Assembly (NCBI GenBank): GCA_018064885.1
Contig: JAGHUI010000061.1
Location: 1 to 44,034 of the forward strand
Length of the DNA: 44,034 nt
Direction of reading: 5' to 3'
From: Candidatus Minthosoma equi
GTDB lineage: Bacteria; Bacteroidota; Bacteroidia; Bacteroidales; Bacteroidaceae
Of this stretch, positions 35,714-44,007 are shown piece after piece. The notes below the pieces were generated by a model that worked only from the letters and a program-made list of their open reading frames with translations, had not been told where the DNA came from and made no database searches. Position 1 is the stretch's first letter. Every line of letters starts with the position of its first letter. The translations under genes were made by a program, and so were the position numbers.

Positions 35714-37993
35714 ATGTTAAAAAGACACATAACAATTCTGCTTCTATCTATAAACATTTTTCTCTGTCAAGCTGCAACACCAATCGAAGGTTTGCTTGAA
35801 CGCATCGACAAGGGAGCTTCACGGAAAATTGCTGTACAAATAATGCCTGGCAATACTGATTTCTTCGAACTTGATCAGCAAGGAAATCGTCCCGTTGTTC
35901 GTGCCAACAACTACGTCAATGCTGCCGTAGGAATCAACTGGTATTTCAAATACAACTGCGGCATTCACCTCTCATGGAACTGCATGAAGGCAAAGCTGCC
36001 TGCCGTGCTTCCATCCGTTAAGACCAAGGAAAGACACGAGACCGACCTGAAGCTTCGCTACGACTTTAACTACTGCACCTTCTCCTATTCTATGGCGTTC
36101 TGGGATTGGGAGCGCTGGCAAACGGAGATTGACTGGATGGCTCTGCATGGCATCAATATGCCTCTTGCTGCCGTTGGTCATGAGTGCGTGTGGCGAAACA
36201 TGATGCTTCGCCTTGGCTACAGCGAGGAGCAGATTGGCAAGTTCATTGCCGGCCCAGCCTTTCTTGCATGGTGGGAAATGAACAATCTTGAAGGATGGGG
36301 AGGACCGTTGCCTTTGTCTTGGTACAGTCAGCAGGAAAAGCTTCAAAAGCAGATTCTCAAGCGAATGAAGGAATTTGGAATGTATCCAGTTCTTCCTGGC
36401 TACAGCGGAATGTGTCCTTCTTTTGAAAGCACAGCATCCGAAGCAGAGGGAGCAGCAAGCTCTGGCGAAAGCAATCAGAGTTCTCTTCAGCTGTGGAACG
36501 GTTTCACTCGCCCTGGTGTCCTTTATCCAGGCGACAAACGCTTTGAAAAATACGCCAAGGTCTTTTACGAAGAAACAAAAAAGCTTTATGGAACAGCAGA
36601 TTACTACTCCATTGACCCTTTCCACGAAGCAAGCAATCTTCCTGAAGACTTGGACATTGGTGAAGCTGGCAAGGAAATTCTCAAGGCAATGAAGCTATAT
36701 GGCAATGAGCATTCCACTTGGGTTGTGCAGGGATGGAGCGAGAATCCACGACCAGAGATGCTTGATGCGCTTCCAAATGGTGACGTGCTTGTGCTCGACC
36801 TTTTCTCCGAATGTCGTCCTCAGTACGGAGCAAAGAACTCAATCTGGCATCGCGAGAATGGTTACGGAGAGCATGACTGGGCATTCTGCATGCTTGAAAA
36901 CTTTGGAGCCAACGTTGGTATGCATGGCAGAATGGATCAGCTTATAAACAATTATTATACAGCGCAAAAGGATTTCTCCACACACATGAAAGGATGGGGC
37001 TTCACGATGGAAGGAAGCGAGACAAATCCTATCATGTATGAGTTGATGAGCGAGTTGCCTTGGATAAAGGAAAAGATAACAAAAGATAAATGGGTGATGA
37101 ATTATGTTTATGCAAGATATGGCATTAACAGCAAACCCGAACTGACGCATGTCGTCGATCACCACTCCCCAATCAACATGATGTTGGGCGCATGGCATCT
37201 TCTTTCCAATGGCATCTACAACTGTCCTGATGGGAACAACCAGCAGGGGCCTCACGAATCAGTATTTTGCTCACGTCCTTCTCTCGACTGCTTCCAAGCT
37301 TCTTCTTGGAGCAAGATGACAAACTACTACGACCCGAACTCAACTATGAATGCGGCAATCATGTATGTTGCCTTTGCCGACTTCTTAAAGGACAATGAGA
37401 ACTTCCGATACGACCTCGTTGACCTTTGCCGACAGGCAATTGCCGACAAAGGAAGAATTGTTTACAATCAGCTGGTTGCCGACTTTAAATCGTTCGACAA
37501 GAAAGCCTTTGAGATGCATAAGGCAGAGTTCCTCGATCTCATCTTGAAGCAAGATTCTCTCCTTGCCACACGCTCCGAATTCCGTGTAGGCAGATGGATC
37601 AATCAGGCTCGTTCCATCGGCAAAACAACGGAAGAGAAAGACTTGTACGAGTGGAATGCAAGAGTGCAGATCACAACCTGGGGCAATCGCTATTGCGCAG
37701 ACACAGGTGGACTTCGCGACTATGCACACAAGGAGTGGAACGGACTTCTGAAAGACTTCTACTATCCACGATGGAAGCACTACCTTGACATTCTCAGCGA
37801 CGAACTCAATGGAAAATTGCCTGTTCTTCCAGTAGGCAACTCTTCATGGCAAACGCCTGACAACCCTGCACTTACCATTGACTGGTACGCTATGGAAGAG
37901 CCTTGGACTCTTCAGCACAACACATACCCTTCCCAGTCAGAAGGCAATGAAATAGAAACCGCAAAACGCATAATATCTCAAATCGCGAAATAA
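35714..37993 (+). CDS. Alpha-N-acetylglucosaminidase (GH89, NAGLU-like)
   Basis: A 759-residue exported enzyme that releases terminal alpha-linked N-acetylglucosamine. The Met at 35714 starts a signal peptide (MLKRHITILLLSINIFLCQA); the open frame further upstream overlaps the divergent gene and is not coding. Domains follow human NAGLU: N-terminal small domain, TIM barrel with FWDWERWQTEIDWMALHGIN, and a helical C-terminal domain. Catalytic glutamates are E305 in SIDPFHE (human E316) and E366 in LDLFSEC (human E446). Bacterial GH89 enzymes act on mucin or heparan-type glycans. The next gene, 1 bp away, is an HGSNAT/NagX-like membrane acyltransferase, so both are one operon. Confidence 0.92.
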   Translation: MLKRHITILLLSINIFLCQAATPIEGLLERIDKGASRKIAVQIMPGNTDFFELDQQGNRPVVRANNYVNAAVGINWYFKYNCGIHLSWNCMKAKLPAVLPSVKTKERHETDLKLRYDFNYCTFSYSMAFWDWERWQTEIDWMALHGINMPLAAVGHECVWRNMMLRLGYSEEQIGKFIAGPAFLAWWEMNNLEGWGGPLPLSWYSQQEKLQKQILKRMKEFGMYPVLPGYSGMCPSFESTASEAEGAASSGESNQSSLQLWNGFTRPGVLYPGDKRFEKYAKVFYEETKKLYGTADYYSIDPFHEASNLPEDLDIGEAGKEILKAMKLYGNEHSTWVVQGWSENPRPEMLDALPNGDVLVLDLFSECRPQYGAKNSIWHRENGYGEHDWAFCMLENFGANVGMHGRMDQLINNYYTAQKDFSTHMKGWGFTMEGSETNPIMYELMSELPWIKEKITKDKWVMNYVYARYGINSKPELTHVVDHHSPINMMLGAWHLLSNGIYNCPDGNNQQGPHESVFCSRPSLDCFQASSWSKMTNYYDPNSTMNAAIMYVAFADFLKDNENFRYDLVDLCRQAIADKGRIVYNQLVADFKSFDKKAFEMHKAEFLDLILKQDSLLATRSEFRVGRWINQARSIGKTTEEKDLYEWNARVQITTWGNRYCADTGGLRDYAHKEWNGLLKDFYYPRWKHYLDILSDELNGKLPVLPVGNSSWQTPDNPALTIDWYAMEEPWTLQHNTYPSQSEGNEIETAKRIISQIAK

Positions 37994-37994
37994 G

Positions 37995-39065
37995 ATGAAA
38001 CGACTCATATCGCTCGATGTTCTCCGAGGCATTACAATCTTCGGAATGATTCTCGTCAACAACGGCGTTGGCGAACAGCAATTCTCCACACTTCAGCATG
38101 TTGCATGGAACGGAATGACTCCATGCGACCTTGTGTTTCCATTCTTCCTCTTCATCGTAGGAGTGTCCATGTATCTGTCAATGAAGAAGACAGAATTCAA
38201 GCCATCAATGCCTCTTGTATGGAAAATCATTCGTCGAACAATAATCCTTTTCGCTTTAGGAACATTGCTTCATGCATGGGACGCATGGATTTGGGGAGAG
38301 GAAAACATACTTGAGAATCTTCGCATCTGGAGCGTGCTTGGCAGAATAGCCCTTGCCTACGGCATCGCCTCCTTCATCCTGCTCATTGTCCACCAGCCGC
38401 GCCAGCTTCTTTCCATTGCCTTTGTACTTCTTGCACTCTACTCTATTATTATAATATGTGGAAACGGCTATGCTCAGGACGAGACAAACCTTGCAGCAAT
38501 CATTGACCGAGCTCTTGTTGGCGAGGCGCATCTTTACCATAAGTCTCCAGTTGATCCAGAAGGCTTGCTCGGTGTAATATCATCTGTTGCGCACGTGCTT
38601 ATTGGAGTTGTCATAGGTAAATTCATGATAGAGAAAACTGATTTCGACAGCCGGCTCACAAAAATATTCACCCTAGCCTTCACAATAGGAATCATCGGCT
38701 ATCTCGTATCTTTCGGATTACCACTCAACAAGCGCATCTGGTCGCCAAGCTACGTTCTTGTCACCTGCTCCCTTGCTTCCGGAATCCTTGCCCTGCTCAT
38801 CCAGATCATAGACAAGTCAGGACACGACCGCTGGTGCCTGCCATTCCGCATTTTCGGAATGAACGCACTCTTCCTCTATGTCCTGAGCGAAGCACTTGCA
38901 GCAATTCTATGGCGCATGAGCATTCCCGAAGCAGTCTATTCCTTCTTCCTCAGCATGAGCATTTCGCCAGAATGGTCATCCACACTCTATGCCCTCCTGC
39001 TTGATTCCTTCATGCTCCTCATTGCCTGGGGAATGTGGAAGATGAAATGGTTCATAAAACTATAA
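37995..39065 (+). CDS. HGSNAT/NagX-like membrane acyltransferase (DUF5009-type)
   Basis: A 356-residue polytopic membrane protein. The N-terminus SLDVLRGITIFGMILVNN and the segment LQHVAWNGMTPCDLVFPFFLFIVG, with a conserved His in the first loop, are typical of the family that includes human heparan-alpha-glucosaminide N-acetyltransferase and bacterial NagX. About ten membrane helices are visible. The human enzyme uses acetyl-CoA on the cytosolic side to acetylate glucosamine across the membrane. Here the link with a GH89 N-acetylglucosaminidase suggests a job on amino sugars, acetylating glucosamine ends or imported GlcNAc products. The acceptor is inferred, not shown. Ends 9 bp from the convergent peptidase-like gene, with no visible terminator. 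Confidence 0.85.
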   Translation: MKRLISLDVLRGITIFGMILVNNGVGEQQFSTLQHVAWNGMTPCDLVFPFFLFIVGVSMYLSMKKTEFKPSMPLVWKIIRRTIILFALGTLLHAWDAWIWGEENILENLRIWSVLGRIALAYGIASFILLIVHQPRQLLSIAFVLLALYSIIIICGNGYAQDETNLAAIIDRALVGEAHLYHKSPVDPEGLLGVISSVAHVLIGVVIGKFMIEKTDFDSRLTKIFTLAFTIGIIGYLVSFGLPLNKRIWSPSYVLVTCSLASGILALLIQIIDKSGHDRWCLPFRIFGMNALFLYVLSEALAAILWRMSIPEAVYSFFLSMSISPEWSSTLYALLLDSFMLLIAWGMWKMKWFIKL

Positions 39066-39074
39066 AAATCACTT

Positions 39075-39521
39075 TCATACGCCAAGCATTCTGAGAAGCT
39101 TTGCAACGTATTTCCTGATTCTGCGTATCTTAAACCAGAACTTACCCCTGTTAAGCCACTTTTCGCTTCTGCAATCCACAACCTTGCCATTCTTGCGGAA
39201 GCATCGGTTTAGAACACCCTTTATCTCACTTCGCTTTAAAGTCTCTATTCTGACAAGATTGCCATCGCCAAGCATATCATATTCATCGCCACGTTTATTC
39301 ACAAGACGATGAACCATGAAACTGCCGTTCCATTCGTAAAAGACTGCTGTCCAAAGAGGAATATCCTCTCCATCCTTTACTGGAACAATTTCTATTTCAT
39401 CACCACTATGCAAGAAAGGGTACATACTCTCCCCTTGCACCTTGATGCGTACCGTCAGCCCATCTGCAAGATGCTCTGCAGCCAGAGCAAAAAATCTATT
39501 TGAAACAGAAATTGTTCTCAT
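39075..39521 (-). CDS. S24/S26-like peptidase (signal-peptidase-I-like, Ser-His form)
   Basis: A 148-residue protein with the signal peptidase box GESMYPFLHSGD (S32) and MVHRLV (H71) at the position where bacterial type I signal peptidases have the catalytic lysine; Ser-His pairs occur in the SipW/ER-type branch. No clear N-terminal membrane anchor is seen; the C-terminal third is strongly basic (RKNGKV... KFWFKIRRIRKYVAK). Third gene of a PqqD / HprK-like / peptidase unit, 12 bp after the kinase-like gene. A leader-removing role on a small peptide is a reasonable but untested reading. Confidence 0.75.
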   Translation of the reverse strand: MRTISVSNRFFALAAEHLADGLTVRIKVQGESMYPFLHSGDEIEIVPVKDGEDIPLWTAVFYEWNGSFMVHRLVNKRGDEYDMLGDGNLVRIETLKRSEIKGVLNRCFRKNGKVVDCRSEKWLNRGKFWFKIRRIRKYVAKLLRMLGV

Positions 39522-39533
39522 TCTATGCGTTTA

Positions 39534-40424
39534 TTATTCACCAAATATCGTTTTGCAAGACAAATATGCAGCTTCAGCATTTGGCAGACATTCCAAATGA
39601 TAGAAAGGAGACACCTGCAGCATCACATCCAAGGTCTCACTGATGCCATCATACAAATAGTCGCTGTATGCAAAATCAGGTGGACAAGAAGGATGAATTG
39701 CAGCAAAAGCCTCAATTGTTCTAAGCTTTCGAATCTTATTATAAGGAGCCTGCGACAACCTCACACATCCAGCAAGCTCATACTGCTCATTCTTATAGCA
39801 AGGAGTCTTACCGCTCCAAGGACTGCCATACACCCACATCTTGCCGTCAACATATCTGACAATAGGGCTGTCGTCATTCAGCAAAATGGCACCATCAATG
39901 TTTTCCCTCCACAATCTCGTATGAGTACTCTTTCCCGTGCCGCTTTCGCCCAAAAACAGCACAGCCTTGTCCTTATACTGAATCGTGCTTGTATGAATGG
40001 CAATAGTCTGCTTGCGCACCGTGGCAAGACCGTAAGCGATCCACAACGCAAACCTGACCAAGCGCTCTGTCATTGGTCCGCCTTCTAAATGCCCCTTGAC
40101 ATACATTATGCTGTCACCCCTCTTGCACCAGAGGCACAAAGGCTCATCCTTGCCATACTGAGGAGCCATAAGGAATATGAATCCATCAGAAGTCTCGCCA
40201 AAAGTGCTGAGAACATCATCAGAATCAAAAACGAAGCATTCTCTTTCACACTTTGGCACGATCATCATATCCGTACCCTGGCATGTAACAGTAACAACAG
40301 GACTTTCCATGCCAGGTTCAACAGCAAAGGGAGCAAAACCCTCAAGAGCAGACATCACATTGACAAGCGATGCACCCTCTATGCGCATTGTATGTCCAGC
40401 TATCTTATATTCCTTCACATCCAT
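39534..40424 (-). CDS. HPr-kinase-like P-loop protein
   Basis: About 296 residues from MDVKEYKIAG; the frame is open to 40454, overlapping the PqqD gene stop by 8 bp. Walker A is GESGTGKST in FLGESGTGKSTHTRLW, followed by LLNDDSPIVR, a Walker-B-like acidic motif as in HPr kinase/phosphorylase C-terminal domains. The N-terminal part is not the usual HprK domain, so this is an HprK-related protein, not the PTS regulator. Relatives of this fold occur in lasso peptide and other RiPP clusters, where some phosphorylate the precursor. Its place between a PqqD protein and a Ser-His peptidase supports a peptide-processing context. Confidence 0.8.
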   Translation of the reverse strand: MDVKEYKIAGHTMRIEGASLVNVMSALEGFAPFAVEPGMESPVVTVTCQGTDMMIVPKCERECFVFDSDDVLSTFGETSDGFIFLMAPQYGKDEPLCLWCKRGDSIMYVKGHLEGGPMTERLVRFALWIAYGLATVRKQTIAIHTSTIQYKDKAVLFLGESGTGKSTHTRLWRENIDGAILLNDDSPIVRYVDGKMWVYGSPWSGKTPCYKNEQYELAGCVRLSQAPYNKIRKLRTIEAFAAIHPSCPPDFAYSDYLYDGISETLDVMLQVSPFYHLECLPNAEAAYLSCKTIFGE

Positions 40425-40446
40425 TGAAGCACACAATATTATAATA

Positions 40447-40713
40447 TTATCCAATGAAACCGCAGCCAGACAGCTTAGCTATCCATTTCTCAGCATCAGT
40501 CTTAGCAAGCTCATCATCTATGCCGTATGTATCCTTCAGGTAAGAGACAACATCAGCAGCCGTAAACTCCTTACCTTCAAAGAATTTCCACATCTCAGCA
40601 GCTGTAGAATTCAAGGAAACCACCTGCGTCATGTCCGAATCAACATGTCCCTGACGCATTACGATGTTCTCACCACAAACCGTTCTAATCTTGAAGCTAT
40701 TATCTATTTTCAT
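40447..40713 (-). CDS. PqqD family protein (RiPP recognition element-like)
   Basis: An 88-residue protein with the PqqD winged-helix pattern: FKIRTVCGENIVMRQG (beta strands), then VVSLNSTAAEMWKFF (the L-N-t-A--iW signature), and a helical end. PqqD-type domains bind leader peptides of ribosomally made, modified peptides. It is the first gene of the trio with the HprK-like and S26-like genes and has a promoter at 40749-40756. No radical SAM, cyclase or transporter gene is adjacent within the window. Confidence 0.85.
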   Translation of the reverse strand: MKIDNSFKIRTVCGENIVMRQGHVDSDMTQVVSLNSTAAEMWKFFEGKEFTAADVVSYLKDTYGIDDELAKTDAEKWIAKLSGCGFIG

Positions 40714-40748
40714 GATTTTTACAAATTACCTTTTTTTATATTAATGTG

Positions 40749-40756
40749 CAAAGTTA
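40749..40756 (-). promoter_or_regulatory. -7 promoter box (TAACTTTG) for the PqqD-HprK-peptidase trio
   Basis: TAACTTTG on the minus strand, 36 bp before the PqqD ATG, fits TAnnTTTG. Confidence 0.55.
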
Positions 40757-40848
40757 CGCACTTTTTTATCAGCGTCCAAATTTCACGTATTATTTTATCA
40801 ACTTATCGCCATTATTTTTTCATGTTTCTTAAAGGTTTTTCTTAACAT

Positions 40849-40920
40849 GGCTGTTCTTTGCGAGCAAAGCGCTTCGCGATAAGCGCAAAAAACAGATAAC
40901 AAATTCGTCAAACTCATACG
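40849..40920. repeat. Hairpin with an end sequence related to the cobT-cobS MITE
   Basis: CTGTTCTTTGCG pairs with CGCAAAAAACAG (11 of 12) around an inner GCGCTTCGC segment. The following ACAAATTCGTCAAACTCA resembles the right end of the element at 18363-18579 (ACAAATTCATCGAACTAA). GCGC palindromes precede the end sequence in both. Only one end is recognisable here, so this is a partial or diverged copy. Confidence 0.5.
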
Positions 40921-40983
40921 CTCGCATAGCAAAGAGAAAGACAGGAAGCAGGTCATGCAGCTCTACGTAACAATCGCAAAGGC

Positions 40984-41048
40984 GGTGTGACTCACACCAC
41001 CTGTACAGATGTGACTCACACCACCTATACAGGTGTGACTCACACCGC
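40984..41048. repeat. Tandem palindromic repeat, 24-bp period
   Basis: Nearly three units of GGTGTGACTCACACC separated by ACCTGTACAG / ACCTATACAG-like linkers. Each unit is itself a palindrome (GGTGTGA-c-TCACACC), so this stretch can form several alternative hairpins. It lies in the 513-bp gap between the PqqD gene and the surface lipoprotein. Apart from this, the hairpin at 40849-40920 and the terminator at 41162, I see nothing in the gap. Confidence 0.8.
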
Positions 41049-41161
41049 TTTCATCTCAAACTACACAACACAAGCCACGTTCTTTCCTTCTTTTCGCTTA
41101 CCTATCTGAGCGAGCGGTTCAAGAACACATATCCGTTAGCCAATGCTCATATAGTGTGTAC

Positions 41162-41192
41162 AAAAAAGAGGAGCCCCAAAAGGACTCCTCTT
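41162..41192 (-). terminator. Rho-independent terminator of the surface lipoprotein gene
   Basis: Read on the minus strand, AAGAGGAG and CTCCTCTT pair, extended by a CC/GG pairing around TTTT, then a run of T. It is 35 bp after the lipoprotein stop. Confidence 0.9.
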
Positions 41193-41226
41193 GATATTAT
41201 GAATTTATTTCAATTCGTTGTAATTA

Positions 41227-43842
41227 TTACCAAGGCCATTTATCTGCAGCCTCCTTAGTTACACTTGCGAAACCAGTGAAGAGAGCCTTATCAGCGTTAT
41301 CAACAACGAAGATGTCAACGTTAGCTGGAGTGGCTGGAGACTGGATAGCACCTGCGTCAACTGCATCAAGCTTAGTACCGAACTTAACCTGCTTGAGAGT
41401 TGAAGAGCTGAATGCGTTAACCTCAACAGTCTTTACGTTCTTAGCGAAGATACGATCAACCTTAGTGTTGTAGAAGATGCACTCCTTAGCAGTTTCAACA
41501 GGAATCTTAACAACAGGAGTAGCGTCTGTATTACCTACGAAGTTGATTGCACGGTTGAAGCCGAATGCGCCAATTTCTGTACATTCCTTGAGATCCATTA
41601 CCTCGATAGAAGAGTTGCGGCTGAATGCGCGCTCACCTACTGATGTTGGAGCTACCTGCTTGCCATTGTAAAGAACATTCTTAACACCTGTGTTCTGAGC
41701 ATCGTTGCCGAAGCACCAGTCTGGGATTTCTCTTCCGTTGATATTGATAGTTCGAAGAGCGTAGCAGTTTTGGAATGCATGCTCACCGTTTGTGATATCA
41801 ACGATACCGGTAACCTTGTCAAGGTTAGTACAACCAGAGAACTCATAAGGGTTGAGAACGCAGTTGTCTGCAACAGTGATTTCCTTGAGTGCTGTGTAGT
41901 CTGTGAAGAGAATCTTACGAGCGTGACCGAATACTGGAGCAAGTGAAGCACAAGCATGGATATTAACTGTCGTAAGTGTAGCCTTAGTGTTGTTGTTGAA
42001 GAAGAGATCAGCAACTTCCTCACCAGCCTGAACAAAGTCATAAGAAGCAATGTTAAGATCTGTAAGAGCTGCGAATGCATTGTTGTCCTTCCATGAAGTA
42101 ACCTTAGGAAGAATTACCTTCTTGATATTAGCCGCATTAGCACCGAAACCAGAAAGATCTGTAGCACCTGCAGACTTTTCTACCTTAACTGCATTGTCAA
42201 CTGTAAGTTCCTGAAGTGCAGTCATGCCCTTAACCTTAACGTCATCTGTTGCATTATGGATTTCCAAAATTTTAGCAGCTGTAAGTTTGTTAAGTACTGC
42301 CCAGTCTGCATCTGTAAGTTTAGTTACATCTTTTTTAATAACAATCTTGTTAACATTATCAAAAGGAACCTTACCATCAGGCTGTCTATTATCTGTCCAC
42401 TTAATAGTTGCACCACCTTCGTTGAGGATGCTAGCCACAGTACCGCTATTGATATAGAGCGTACGGTCAGTACCATATGCACCACGAGTCAAAATGTACT
42501 GGAATTCACTTGCAATAGAAAGACCATCCTTTGCAGGGAAACCGTAAGAAGCATTAGGCTTCCAATATGCACCTGTAGACTTCTTTGTATAAGTAAGATC
42601 CACATTATCAAAGCTATATGTCAAAGCAAATGCATCTGTAACATCATTTGTTACACGATCATTTGACAAAACAAACATATTAACTTTCTGATCATTCTGA
42701 ATTTTCTGATTTACTGTAGTTGTAATTGTAGTTGGCTGAACAGCAGTTCCCTTAACAAGTTTAGCAGAATTATCTGTGCTTACACGGAAAATGTCGCCAT
42801 CAGATGGCTTAGGATCTCCAAGCTCAGCTGGAATAGAACCAGTATTAATCTCATAATGATAATTTGATTCTGTTCCTGGTTTCGCATCACCCTTTTTTGC
42901 ACGGACAGAGCTACTTGTCAATGCATACACACCACTACCTAAGTAAGCACAAGTATTTTTGTCGTAGGTATTACCGTCAATAGTAATGAGATCTCCATCA
43001 GCATACACATCATCATAAACAAGAGTTAATGTTGACTTTACATAAGAAGTTCCTCCTACAATTGCAAGATCAGCAGCTTCGTAATTTCCAGCATTATTAA
43101 TTGCGTAAGACAATGCGCTTGGAGCGATTGATGTACCATCAGATGTTTTCTTTGCACTTGTACCTGTCAATTTAACATATAGCAAATTTCCGAAATCATT
43201 GTAATCCTCAACATCCTTAAGTGAGAAATACAACATTGACAATGGAGTCTTGAAGGCAACCTTATTAGTCTCGCCAACACCATCATACTTGTTTTCTGCC
43301 AACTTGTCGCCAGAGTACCAGTACATCAACTTCTTGTCAAAGTTCATTGTCATACCAGCGCTCATTGTCTGATTTTCAATAGTTTCATAAGGCACGACAT
43401 CAAATGACTGAAGAGCACCTGCTGTGTAGTTTGGTGTTGCAACAGTATTGAGAGGGTATACAAAGAAGAACTGAGCCTTGTCTGTAACAGGATTTGTTCC
43501 CTTGTAGTCAAGGATGTTATAGTCATCTGCACCAGTAAGCTGTGGATTCTGAGGACCTGACTGAGTTGCCTTGTACTCAAACTTCTTTTCGAAATTGTTT
43601 ACAGGAGATGATGTCTTCCATTCTTTTACATTGTTTGCATAAATACCTACACGATCCTTCTCTGCATAGAAGAAAGAACTAAGAGCATTGTCAGCATACT
43701 GACCACGAGTTCCTTGCTCATCTATCTGGAAAACAATTCCCTTTTCAGCTGGAGCAACAGACTCGCTCTGATCAAACATATCATCAGATGTACAGCTTGC
43801 AAGAAGTGCAATTGATGACAAGAATAAGAGAGATTTTTTCAT
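41227..43842 (-). CDS. Large surface lipoprotein: fimbrillin-like N-terminus plus BspA-type leucine-rich repeats
   Basis: An 871-residue lipoprotein with signal MKKSLLFLSSIALLASC (Cys17). The first ~450 residues resemble Bacteroidales fimbrillin-like domains (start VFQIDEQGTRG..., then SDRVGIYANNV-type, FFVYPLN, MTMNFDKKLMYW, VAFKTPLSMLYFSL). From about residue 490 on, LRR_5/BspA-type repeats appear: units around ALKEITVADNCVLNPYEFSGC, GEHAFQNCYALRTININ, VGERAFSRNSSIEVMDL and VNAFSSSTLKQVKFG. BspA-type proteins mediate adhesion. Ends in KWPW. Preceded by a 40-codon gene after 42 bp and followed by a terminator. No assembly genes for fimbriae are in the window; the role as adhesin is inferred. 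Confidence 0.85.
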   Translation of the reverse strand: MKKSLLFLSSIALLASCTSDDMFDQSESVAPAEKGIVFQIDEQGTRGQYADNALSSFFYAEKDRVGIYANNVKEWKTSSPVNNFEKKFEYKATQSGPQNPQLTGADDYNILDYKGTNPVTDKAQFFFVYPLNTVATPNYTAGALQSFDVVPYETIENQTMSAGMTMNFDKKLMYWYSGDKLAENKYDGVGETNKVAFKTPLSMLYFSLKDVEDYNDFGNLLYVKLTGTSAKKTSDGTSIAPSALSYAINNAGNYEAADLAIVGGTSYVKSTLTLVYDDVYADGDLITIDGNTYDKNTCAYLGSGVYALTSSSVRAKKGDAKPGTESNYHYEINTGSIPAELGDPKPSDGDIFRVSTDNSAKLVKGTAVQPTTITTTVNQKIQNDQKVNMFVLSNDRVTNDVTDAFALTYSFDNVDLTYTKKSTGAYWKPNASYGFPAKDGLSIASEFQYILTRGAYGTDRTLYINSGTVASILNEGGATIKWTDNRQPDGKVPFDNVNKIVIKKDVTKLTDADWAVLNKLTAAKILEIHNATDDVKVKGMTALQELTVDNAVKVEKSAGATDLSGFGANAANIKKVILPKVTSWKDNNAFAALTDLNIASYDFVQAGEEVADLFFNNNTKATLTTVNIHACASLAPVFGHARKILFTDYTALKEITVADNCVLNPYEFSGCTNLDKVTGIVDITNGEHAFQNCYALRTININGREIPDWCFGNDAQNTGVKNVLYNGKQVAPTSVGERAFSRNSSIEVMDLKECTEIGAFGFNRAINFVGNTDATPVVKIPVETAKECIFYNTKVDRIFAKNVKTVEVNAFSSSTLKQVKFGTKLDAVDAGAIQSPATPANVDIFVVDNADKALFTGFASVTKEAADKWPW

Positions 43843-43884
43843 GTCTTGAAAAAAATTATTAATGATTAATTAAGTTAGTTCACA

Positions 43885-44007
43885 TTATGCGTCGCCGCCG
43901 TCTTCCTGATCTTCAATACCACTAGGAGCAGATGCTGCGAAGCCCTTTTCTACCATGACGTTGAGAACCTCAACCTCTGGAGATACATAGAGATTTTCCT
44001 TTTTCAT
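43885..44007 (-). CDS. 40-residue peptide gene upstream of the surface lipoprotein
   Basis: An ATG at 44007 opens a 40-codon frame ending TAA at 43885. It begins MKKENLYVSPEVEVLNVMVE, continues with a GFAASAPSG segment and ends in an acidic Gly-Asp tail (EDQEDGGDA). There is no signal peptide. The pattern of a short N-terminal SPEVEVL block, a GFA-A-S turn and an acidic glycine-rich end recalls small unnamed proteins I have seen in Prevotella genomes beside fimbrillin or BspA genes. It is 42 bp upstream of the lipoprotein and probably on the same transcript. Function unknown. A leader-like half and a variable half are also compatible with a modified-peptide precursor. Confidence 0.65.
   Translation of the reverse strand: MKKENLYVSPEVEVLNVMVEKGFAASAPSGIEDQEDGGDA

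Noticed and set aside
40984-41048. CRISPR array
   Set aside because: Fewer than three units, palindromic, with about 9-bp near-identical linkers instead of unique spacers, and no cas genes.
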